Source: Larix sibirica
Taxonomy: Eukaryota; Streptophyta; Pinopsida; Pinales; Pinaceae
Length of the DNA: 15,103 nucleotides
Assembly: GCA_004151065.3 (NCBI GenBank)
Contig: NWUY0300012594.1
Coordinates: forward strand, 67,145 to 82,247
Reading direction: 5' to 3'
Shown here: one piece after another, positions 7,892 through 15,103 of the stretch
Layout of the letters: every line of letters begins with the position of its first letter
How positions within the stretch are numbered: the first letter of the stretch is position 1
Translations under genes and position numbers: made by a program
The notes under the pieces: model-generated
The model's database searches: none
What the model saw: only the letters and a program-made list of their open reading frames with translations
What the model was told of the DNA's origin: nothing

Positions 7892-7989
7892 TTCAGAAAT
7901 TATTCCAGCCCTTGGAAAAGAAAATTCAACCCCCTCAAACCATTCAGAAATTATTCCATTGGAAAAGAAAATTCAACCCCCTCAATCAT
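7892..7989. repeat. Tandem duplication of 47-51 bases, left LTR only
   Basis: TTCAGAAATTATTCCA followed by TTGGAAAAGAAAATTCAACC and CCCTCAA occurs at 7892 and again at 7943. The first copy carries four extra bases. The right LTR has one diverged copy (around 10622-10670). Confidence 0.85.
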
Positions 7990-8247
7990 CGAGGATTCTT
8001 CTTCTTATCCATCCTCTACAAACTCCATACACATCCTTCCCACCATCATTAAATTTTCCACTATTCTCCACATGGCTCCCTGCAAATGAAATTAAATGAC
8101 TAGTTGTCTTACCAAATTCATTAATTCGAGTTGAGAAGTCACATTCACATTTATAAAATAATAAAGTACATCCTATCATTATTTAATGCTTCACTTATAC
8201 CTATATTTAATTTATTATTCATAATTACTCTATCCATATTGTTAACT

Positions 8248-8690
8248 TAACATAATCACCTACTAAGTTGTAAATTTATGATGAGCCATTCCTCACTACA
8301 TATTTTAACATATTCATATAGGTGGACATACCATTAACACGCATTTAAACTTAGCTTTATAAATTCACACATATCTTTATCATGTCTAACATAAATTTAA
8401 CATAATCATCTACTAATTTGTAAATTTATGATCAGCCATACCCCATTACATATTTTAACATATTCATATATTTGGACATACCATCAACATGCATTTTAAA
8501 CTTAGCTTTATAAATTTACACATATCTTTATCATGTCTAACATAACATAATCACCTACTAAGTTGTAAATTTATGATCAGCCATTACCCATTACATATTT
8601 TAACATATTCATATATGTGGACATACCATTAAATGCATTTAAAACTTAGCTTTATAAATTCATACATATCTTTATCATGTGTAACTTGTA
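8248..8690. repeat. Triplicated unit of 145-150 bases, left LTR only
   Basis: Units start at 8248, 8398 and 8543 with TAACATAATCAYCTACTAA and share TTGTAAATTTATGAT, CATATTTTAACATATTCATA, GGACATACCAT and TTAGCTTTATAAATT landmarks. Each unit ends near TATCATGT-TAAC. The right LTR holds one copy (about 10937-11100). Units 2 and 3 look closer to each other in the ATGATCAGCCAT segment, while unit 1 has ATGATGAGCCAT. Confidence 0.88.
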
Positions 8691-8708
8691 ATGGAAGCAC
8701 AGTGTACA

Positions 8709-8721
8709 CCTTTCCCTCAAG
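8709..8721 (-). other. Polypurine tract of the chromovirus
   Basis: In element orientation the sequence is CTTGAGGGAAAGG, directly abutting the TG that opens the 3' LTR. It is preceded by GGGACGAAATTT, the usual run-in of Ty3/gypsy elements of this kind. This purine run primes plus-strand DNA synthesis during reverse transcription. Confidence 0.75.
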
Positions 8722-9821
8722 AAATTTCGTCCCGAAGTTAGCATCAAAAGGAATTACATGAACCATTGTGAATTAAAAACAATGTCATAATTATATTATT
8801 CATTCGACATTTGACATTTGACATTTCAACACTACTAAATGAAGAAGACAACAAACAATATTAAAGATTCCTTTATTCATTTATATAACAAACACTAAGT
8901 ACTAGGAACAAGAAGAATCATTTCTTCCCATTTAGGCTCATAACTTGCCTCTATTCACCCATCCTCCCTAATCTACTTTCACCTTTTCCCATCCTTCCTT
9001 TGTTGCTATATACCATAGTGTTGGGTACAACGACCTAACCATGTATAAAACCCCAAAGGTGGAAGTGTAGAGTGTCGACTACATTGACATAACTTACCCA
9101 CCAGGAAATTGGCAGTCGTCATCACACATATAGGTGAGTGTGTCCACCACAACCCTCCCACATCTCCAGGTCTGGAGGATACAGGGTGCGAAACTCCTCC
9201 ACCCCTTCTAGTAGATTTAGGGTCAAACCCCAATAATGAGTACTATTGTGCCACTACTCCGTTCGAGCGTTTTGTCTTCGAATAACCAATTTGGGTAACT
9301 ACATTATCTGTTACCAACAACACTTGCACACATGTCATAATATATACACATATATATCCAATAATCCATTCTCATCAATTGTTTCCTAACATATTGCTTT
9401 ATCCTTGATGCCCATGACATCATATTAGACTCACATCATATGTAATAAAAATAAATAAAACACTTGGCTAGAAATAGACCATGTACATACAAGTTAGCTT
9501 ACATGATCAATAAGCAAGTATAATTATCTCATACATTTGTGCCATCACCGACGTGTTACCATTGTTTTCAACATAACCATGCATGCTCATTAACTGTAAT
9601 AATACATCATATTCTTATTTATAAACATAATTTTAAATGGGTATCCATGTACCAAAAGTGCACAAAAAAAGAGAATATGACATAGCCATAAACACATGAA
9701 ATAATAAAACTCTTGCGAGACTCCACATAAGTATAAGTATGTCCAAAATACTAGTTCCATCAAATATAGCTAACTCTAATGCATAAGTAAAGATGTGGAA
9801 AATAAAGTTTAATTGTTCCAA
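8722..9821 (-). other. Long 3' untranslated region of the chromovirus
   Basis: About 1.1 kb lies between the chromodomain end and the polypurine tract without a recognisable coding frame. GACATTT is repeated three times at 8806-8826. A less AT-rich island at about 9000-9260 includes an open minus frame (9006-9233) that I do not recognise. A long non-coding 3' region is common in plant chromoviruses. Confidence 0.55.
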
Positions 9822-10192
9822 ATATCAAAAGAGTCCGAGAAGATCTTAATGAATGGTTTAGGCTTCCTCCTAGGTAGTAGATCATGGGCTATACATGTCC
9901 CACTGGACCTTAACTTGGTCCACAAACAGTTCTTGAGTTGTTGAAGCCTACGCTCCAATATGTGTGATGGTTCAACCATAAAAGTTCCCCCGTTTGAGGC
10001 CTCCAATTCCTTCCAGTTAAGTTTGTGAGCCTCATCGGCCACATCATGCCACAATACATATACATGAAATGCATTGTGAGTTTTATGCAAGTGCGGTGGT
10101 AGTGCAAAACGATAGGCGACTGGTTTGACTCTCTATATAATCTCAAATGGCTCTACAAATCGCGGTGACAATTTTGTTCCCTTCCCAAATCT
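9822..10192 (-). pseudogene. Integrase C-terminus (GPY/F) plus chromodomain remnant
   Basis: From 10192 leftward the frame reads RFGKGTKLSPRFVEPFEII, the GPY/F module of Ty3/gypsy integrase with the G of GPF changed to E. After a frameshift it reads PVAYRFALPPHLHKTHNAFH, LNWKELEA and GTFMVEPSHILERR. A second shift is needed to follow the chromodomain: QVKVQWDMYSP, then STT, stop, EEA, stop, TIH, with DLLGLF at the end (about 9920-9828), which matches VKVxWxxxxxEEATWExE..YPxLF. The chromodomain normally steers insertion by reading histone marks. Three stops and two frameshifts make it inert. The catalytic integrase core is absent: the coding homology begins four or five bases from the primer-binding site. 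Confidence 0.8.
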
Positions 10193-10196
10193 AAAT

Positions 10197-10209
10197 GGCT
10201 TTGATACCA
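10197..10209 (-). other. Primer-binding site, tRNA-Met type
   Basis: In element orientation the bases are TGGTATCAAAGCC, touching the end of the 5' LTR. They match the plant initiator tRNA-Met complement TGGTATCAGAGC at 11 of 12 positions. A host tRNA annealed here would prime minus-strand synthesis. Confidence 0.85.
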
Positions 10210-11131
10210 TGTGTAGGGTCTCCTGTAGAGTTTCCCTAGTACGAGAGAGTGGTGTAGAGTCTCCTGTAGAGTTCCTACCCATTTATTTTATTTTAGATTA
10301 CATATATAAGTGGTTAAGCAATTCTATTTACTGTTTCTTTCCACGATAAGAAAATTGTATACTCATTTTAATAACTTAAATTGAATTCAACTAGTGGAAT
10401 ACCTATTTATCCCGTCTGAGGGGTCCATATCTTTTGTTGAATCCTAAAGTTTGCAACTAGATTAACAATACCCAAACCGATGTAACCTCCCAACCTAATG
10501 GGAATAGTCTATCTGACTCCCCAAGCCAGATCCCAAGAGTCTCTGGCCCCCGTGCCCAAAGCTCTCTTAGACATAATAGTGCACCCTGAAATTTCACTCC
10601 AAGCCCTTTCTCATATCCAATTTTCCAGATATTATTCCATCCCTTAGAAAAGAAAATTTAGCTCCCTTAACCATCAAGGAGTCTTCCACTTATCCATCCT
10701 CCACCGGCTCCATACACATCTTCCCACCAACATTAAATTTTCCACTATCTCAGACATGTCTCATTGTAAAAGAAATTAAATGACAATGCAAATATCTTAC
10801 CAAACTCATTAATTCAAGTCGAGAAGTGTCATTCTCGAGAAAATACATGAATACATTAATAAAGTAAATCCTATCAATATTTAATGTTTCACCTACATTT
10901 AATTTATTATTCATAATTACTTATCCATATTATTAACTTGACAATAATCACCTACTCAATTGTAAATTTATGATTAGTCATTCACCATTACATATATTAA
11001 GTTGATCTGTATTTTAACATATTCGTATATATGGACATACTATTGACATTAATTTTAAACTTAACTTTTTAAATTCACATATATCCTAATCATGTGTAAC
11101 ATATAATGGAAGCACAATGTGGGGCATTACA
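10210..11131 (-). repeat. 5' LTR of the chromovirus (right)
   Basis: In element orientation it starts TGTAATGCCCCACATTGTGC and ends GGAGACCCTACACA, so it has the canonical TG...CA ends. At 922 bases it represents the unexpanded form. The opening TGTAATGCCCC is typical of plant Ty3/gypsy LTRs. Confidence 0.88.
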
Positions 11132-11661
11132 TCTATTTCATTTGATCCTTGAATTCTTTCATCTATTGCTTTAGCTGGTCCTAGAGCTCATCAACTAGGA
11201 GAATTTCCTTTCTTTCTTCCTTGTGGTCCAATAGAACTTTGCTCAGTAAAGTTTTCATGTGCCAGTTGAGCAAAACTGTTTGGATGTATTTGGTATCTCC
11301 AGTGTGGGATTTCTTCATGTTAGGAAGCTAAGACTACATGTTCTGATGGATTTCCCCATCATCCATGACCTCCTCTTGTTTAACCTAATCCTCGACTTCA
11401 TTGATTTCCTCTCGAATTATTGTGGGAGTGTGCATGTGAAAATGAAGTGCAACAACCTTGGCATCCTACATGATGCGATGGTGGTGGTTGAAGCTCCTCT
11501 CCTTGCGATCTCCTTGACCACTCGCTCAAGGAGTTTTGCAAACCATGGTTGCCTCTACCCTCGGTATTTTGAATCCGTCATAGATCCAAGTCTCACCATT
11601 TTTCCTAAAGCCCACTTGTTCTTGTCCTTGCCCTCTTTTCAACTAATGCCTTACTTAGAAT
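11132..11661. other. Unassigned sequence right of the chromovirus
   Basis: A + strand open frame of 148 codons (11259-11705) is the longest in the window, but it overlaps a more protein-like minus-strand frame and has no motif I recognise. Minus-strand frames here give short basic/acidic stretches such as DQLKQ and MKEFKDQMK that could be decayed Gag. I assign nothing. Confidence 0.3.
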
Positions 11662-11934
11662 TCATTGACATAGGGAGTTTGTACAGGATAAAAACTGTGC
11701 AATGACAATAGTTTCCACATTTGCAAGTTGCACATAAAGCTTCTGCATTACATATCGAAAGGCTCCGTCTTGGTGATTATCCTAGTCCTCATATTCATAA
11801 TGAATTAGAGTGGTTTGGAAGTGCATTAACACTGCACTGTCCTTCATCGACGAGCCATACTAGGGAGCCATTATTACTAGCCCTCCCTTGTTTTCACAAA
11901 TAATGTCTTGATATGCCATACGCATGGAGGGCGG
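11662..11934 (-). pseudogene. Unrecognised degenerate coding frame
   Basis: One minus-strand frame reads PPSMRMAYQDII, GGLVIMAP, stop, YGSSMKDSAVLMHFQTTL, IHYEYED, stop, DNHQDGAFRYVMQ, KLYVQLANVETIVIAQFLS and CTNSLCQ before a TGA at 11662-11664. The balanced amino-acid mix, with hydrophobic, charged and aromatic residues in alternation, looks like a folded protein rather than noise, and only two stops occur in about 90 codons. I cannot match it to a family. It may be a piece of a transposon Gag or of a captured host gene. The + strand open frame opposite is then a shadow. Confidence 0.35.
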
Positions 11935-12215
11935 TTGATTACATAGCCAGGTGTCCTGCCCCTACACTAGTTGTGTTGTCCTCATTACTTTGGGGTGTGG
12001 GTGTGGCATGAGTTGCCATGTCTTCGGACAAGGGAACTCTTGTTACTTCCCTACCTCCATCAGGTAGCCGAGTCGGGGTTGTTCATTGAAACATTACTGT
12101 AGGAATCCTTGCTTGATTAACTCAATAACTGATCATCTATGCTTTGTTCGTCTTATGGAACATCAAGATCCTTTGCAGATCTTTGGAAGCTATAGCCTTT
12201 TGAATTACCTCAAGC

Positions 12216-12265
12216 TTGGTAATCATGTGTGAGGAATTGCTTGGTAATCATGTGTGAGGAATTGC
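12216..12265. repeat. Perfect 25-base tandem duplication
   Basis: TTGGTAATCATGTGTGAGGA followed by ATTGC occurs at 12216-12240 and again at 12241-12265 without a mismatch. Perfect identity among decayed surroundings points to a recent slippage or repair event, or to a sequencing error. Confidence 0.95.
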
Positions 12266-12904
12266 TTGTTAACTAGTTTTAGGTTTTCGAAAGTAAGGTA
12301 TAGTTTGCATAGGTTTAAAACTTACACACATGACCTAACTTTTCTTAATTCTATAGGTACCTGATGACAATAACTTTATTTACAATAATGGTACTAATGT
12401 TTTGGGCCCACACTTTCACCAAGTCGTCCTCAAAACTTTTGACTATGTTATATTTTTTAATGATACATGCCAATATTAATTAATTAGAATGAAGCAAATG
12501 TAATAGGGAGTCCTATAGATTATTGGATATTAGGTGACTCTTTTTATTAAGCATCTTCAAGAACTCTATAAATTTTATTTCCAAATTTCGTTGTTTTTTT
12601 TGTACGAAATGGGGAGGGAAGGGTAGGTAAATGGATATAATGGTAGGAAAGGGAGAAAATACCGATGAGGGTCCTCAAGTTGATGAATCCATCCTTATCG
12701 AAAAAGTAAAGGGGATGACACAATGGGGGCCTAAGGGTGCATGCTTGTTTTCTAGTGGGGTAGAGATTAATGGGGCTATTATTAAAATTGAAAAATGATT
12801 AAGGCCTACTATTATTTACCCCAAAGGGGTCATATATCTTGCATTATTGGTCTTCATAGATGCTCCTCCACATGATTTTTAAACGTACACAAATATTTAT
12901 TAGA
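12266..12904. other. Non-coding stretch with a purine-rich block
   Basis: No coding signal is recognised. The block at 12607-12660 is strongly purine-rich (GGGGAGGGAAGGG and similar). It abuts no LTR terminus I could identify, so I do not call it a polypurine tract. Confidence 0.4.
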
Positions 12905-13425
12905 TGTGTAAATTGTTGTGGATATTCCACTAGAATAGTTTGTCACAACATATCTTACAACTTTCTGCAACTCTTAGTTATGCATTGTTTATTGAACATT
13001 TAAGATTCATTGTGTGAGTTTAATTCCACAAAATGTTAAAATAAATTGAAACTGAAATGAAAATAGAGATCAAAATAACACATCCATACATCCAGACAAA
13101 TAACACAAGATACCTTGAGAAAACCCATTATGGACAAAAACCTAGCTAGAAGTGAGGACTATGCCTTGTTCTTTTTTTCTCCAATATGTAACGCAAATAC
13201 AAAGAAAGTGGGACTCTCCATGGAGTTACCTATGACATTGTGACCTATATGGATACTATGAGATCTCTTACTTCTTATATTATGCTCTAATATCCACTCC
13301 CTGCCTGTTGCTCAACTATGGAACAATACAATAATACCATAATAATGGAGCCCCTTCTTCTAGTGGCCCAATATTTAGCAATGTCTTGATAGTTGTCTGG
13401 GATTAGTTTATTTTGGGATCTTACA
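12905..13425 (-). repeat. Probable 3' LTR of the right-hand gypsy element
   Basis: In minus orientation the segment starts TGTAAGATCCC directly after a purine-rich GGGAGTTGAGG and ends CCACAACAATTTACACA, giving TG...CA termini and about 521 bases. It lies in the place expected for the 3' LTR, downstream of the integrase of the same strand. The partner LTR would lie beyond the right end of the window, so neither length nor target-site duplication can be checked here. Confidence 0.5.
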
Positions 13426-13897
13426 TACCTCAACTCCCAATTAGGTTAGGGTTTTGGACCATACAAAATGTTCTTGAAAGTCCACACATGACTAGCTCCG
13501 CATGTGTGGGTAATGAGAGCTGACGTGGAATCCACTTAGTACCATAAAGGTCAACATGATAGGTCAACTTGTGGGAGGCATAAATTCCACATGTGAACTT
13601 CAATTGAGGTAATATTTGCACTGTTGGAAATCCCTCAGAGTGTAGAACACCATCAAGGGGGTAGGTACTATGTTTTTAAAATTTTGACCTTAAAAAACAT
13701 TGTTTAAGCCCTCAAACAAGCATTGTAAGGTTTTGGACCCCAAATATGCAAAGTATGACTTGCTCCTAAAATGGACCCTACAAGCCAATTCATCCCATAT
13801 TTCCACCCAGAAAGCACCAAATAGATGAAAAATCATATATTGATCCATTTAAGATCATATACCCCCATTTTGGTAGCCTTTTAGTCACCATAATATT
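13426..13897 (-). other. 3' non-coding region of the right-hand gypsy element
   Basis: It lies between the integrase end and the putative polypurine tract (13428-13438). A 63-codon minus frame at 13430-13621 has no recognised motif. Otherwise nothing is seen. Confidence 0.4.
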
Positions 13898-15103
13898 TTA
13901 GTAAATAGGGTGAGGATTTTTTCCCTCTACCTTCTCCCTGGAGTACCATCTAGCCTTGCCTTGAACTTGTGCTTTCAACCCAACATGCTAGAGTTCATAC
14001 TGTCCTTGTTTGGTTCTAGATTTCTTCTGCAAAATTGTATCTTCTACTAACTCTGTCCGAGCTTCTAGTGCTAAGTCCTCTATAGAAGGTAAAACCTTCT
14101 CAGGTTCTTGGTCCAACATGGATGGTTCAAAGAGTTTCATATTTTCCACATTCACTACTAAGTAAATGTGCATATATGGGGGTAGAATGAGTGTGTAGGA
14201 ATTATCTCCTACCTTCTCCAACACTTCAAAAGGACCATACAATGTTGCCTTTATCTTCTTACCAAGACCTTGTAGTCTTTCCTTNAGGTTCATAGAGTTT
14301 CATATTTTCCACATTCACTACTAAGTAAATGTGCATATATGGGGGTAGAATGAGTGTGTAGGAATTATCTCCTACCTTCTCCAACACTTCAAAAGGACCA
14401 TACAATGTTGCCTTTATCTTCTTACCAAGACCTTGTAGTGTTTACTTATTCAAGTGCAACCAAACTCCGTCTCCCACATTGAATTTTTTCTCAACCTTAT
14501 ATTGGTCATGTCTAGCCTTGTACTTTTCCTATGGCTTGAATGTCTCTTGTATTTGCAAATGGATTTGCCTAATCTTATCAATCAATATTTTAGCCCTTAA
14601 TGATTCACATGTGGTGTCTTCCTGTGCTCCCCCTTACTATCCATAAACAACAACTAGAGGCGAAGGTGGAATATATCCAAAACAAGTTTCAAAATGGGAC
14701 TTACCAATGGAAGTGTGAACTGCTTCACTATAAGAGTGCTGGAAATAGACAAATTCTCATCCAAGGTATTTGGATGCTTTTGATTATAATCCCTCACAAT
14801 ATGAACCAATATGATGTTTAACACTTCTGTTTTCCCTTGTCCATGGATGGAGAGTTTTATACCTCTTCAAATTAGTTTCCATCTTCTCCCAAAGTGTAGT
14901 CCATAAGGCATTGAGAAATATGGTATCTTGATTCGAGATGATGCTTCTTGGCATTCCAAAGTGAACCCATTCCTTTTCAAAGAACACATTTTTTGTTTCT
15001 CGTCCTTTGATGGTCTTTGTACAAGCCATGAGAATGCACATCTTACTAAACTTGTCAACTACCACAAATAGATAGTCATGTCCCTTCTTGGTTCTTGGCA
15101 TAC
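13898..15103 (-). pseudogene. Ty3/gypsy integrase, degenerate, 5' part off window
   Basis: From the right edge the frame reads MPRTKKGHDYLFVVVDKFSK with the first catalytic Asp. IISNQDTIF follows, where the usual SDRD motif has its catalytic Asp changed to Asn. After a frameshift, GKTEVLN carries the catalytic Glu, followed by DYNQKHPNTLDENL and, in another frame, TSIGKSHFETCFGYIPPSPL. The C-terminal region continues with KARHDQYKVEKKFNVGDGVW, LQGLGKKIKATLYGPFEVLE (GPY/F module), PPYMHIYLVVNVENMKLFEP and a decayed WYSREKVE segment near 13930 that ends at TAA (13898-13900). At least three frame changes and several stops are present. Intact integrase would insert the element's DNA. RT and RNase H should lie to the right of the window. 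Confidence 0.85.
14124..14447. repeat. Near-identical 161-base direct copies flanking an N
   Basis: Positions 14124-14284 and 14287-14447 are the same sequence at an offset of 163 bases, with differences only at 14130, 14277 and 14281, all near the edges. The unresolved base N at 14285 sits between them. In the integrase reading the GPY/F module is therefore present twice. This is most simply an unmerged contig overlap. Confidence 0.9.

Larger units (their letters stand above)
7332..8708 (-). repeat. 3' LTR of the chromovirus (left, expanded)
   Basis: In element orientation it begins TGTACACTGTGCTTCC right after the polypurine tract and ends CCTACAGCA. It matches the right LTR along its whole length but is 1377 bases against 922. 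The excess comes from internal tandem duplications at 7595-7888, 7892-7989 and 8248-8690. Compared with the right LTR it lacks eight bases (ATGCCCCA) just inside its start. LTRs carry the element's promoter and polyadenylation signals; no intact TATA or poly(A) assignment is attempted here. Confidence 0.85.
7332..11131 (-). mobile_element. Ty3/gypsy chromovirus remnant with two LTRs, internally deleted
   Basis: Two related LTRs in the same orientation (7332-8708 and 10210-11131) flank a 1501-base interior. A primer-binding site lies just inside the right LTR and a polypurine tract just inside the left one, so the element runs right to left: 5' LTR on the right, 3' LTR on the left. Interior coding is limited to the integrase C-terminus plus chromodomain. 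LTRs compared by eye over about 200 bases differ at roughly one position in eight, so the insertion is old. CATCT occurs at both outer borders (7328-7332 and 11130-11134), but it overlaps the LTR ends, so a clean target-site duplication cannot be assigned. Confidence 0.88.

Noticed and set aside
7820-8099. Two overlapping + strand open frames of 81-89 codons
   Set aside because: They fall entirely inside the left LTR and span its tandem duplication, so they are chance frames in repeat DNA.
8248-8690. Three regular 145-150-base units as a CRISPR-like or satellite array
   Set aside because: The units are long, diverged and inside an LTR that has a single-copy counterpart at 10937-11100. There are no short repeats with unique spacers.
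11259-11705. 148-codon + strand open frame as a host gene
   Set aside because: It shows no motif or domain, no clear gene context, and overlaps a minus-strand frame that looks more like protein. Its length alone is within chance for a window of this size.
14600-14821. 73-codon + strand frame
   Set aside because: It is antisense to the gypsy integrase, which has clear family motifs on the minus strand.

Overview
The window reads as nuclear DNA of a seed plant. A conifer or another large-genome gymnosperm fits best, because the sequence is nearly all old, broken retrotransposon with one small piece of a split eukaryotic gene. The organism is an inference; no species-specific marker is visible. 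Nothing looks prokaryotic, and I see no CRISPR array, rRNA, tRNA or operon.

Left part (1-3150, + strand). A scrap of Ty3/gypsy reverse transcriptase (about 121-250) abuts a degenerate Ty1/copia element (about 354-3093). The copia remnant keeps recognisable pieces in order: gag, protease/pre-integrase, integrase, the linker before reverse transcriptase, and RNase H. Stops and frame changes break all of them, most of the reverse transcriptase is missing, and the end of RNase H with its 3' flank is present twice in tandem.

Middle part (3150-7330). A zinc-finger tail of a LINE-type element (3572-3865) lies upstream of the only convincing host gene sequence. That sequence is the last two exons of a plant MRT4-like ribosome-assembly protein (4827-5149), with canonical splice borders and an intact reading frame. 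The 2 kb downstream is AT-rich with no recognised gene. It ends in a short minus-strand frame (7194-7334) that is cut off by the next element.

Centre-right (7332-11131, minus strand). This is a two-LTR Ty3/gypsy chromovirus remnant with a tRNA-Met-type primer-binding site and a polypurine tract. Its interior is only 1.5 kb: the primer-binding site runs almost straight into the integrase C-terminus and chromodomain, so gag, protease, RT, RNase H and the integrase core are gone. The left LTR is about 455 bases longer than the right one because of several tandem duplications.

Right part (11132-15103). An unrecognised degenerate minus-strand coding frame (11662-11934) is followed by sequence with little signal. 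Then comes the 3' half of a second minus-strand gypsy element: a probable LTR (12905-13425), a 3' non-coding stretch, and integrase (13898-15103), which continues beyond the window. The single N at 14285 sits between two near-perfect 161-base copies, which looks like an assembly join rather than biology.

No gene here cooperates with another in a pathway. The layout is a host-gene 3' end embedded in layered dead transposons.
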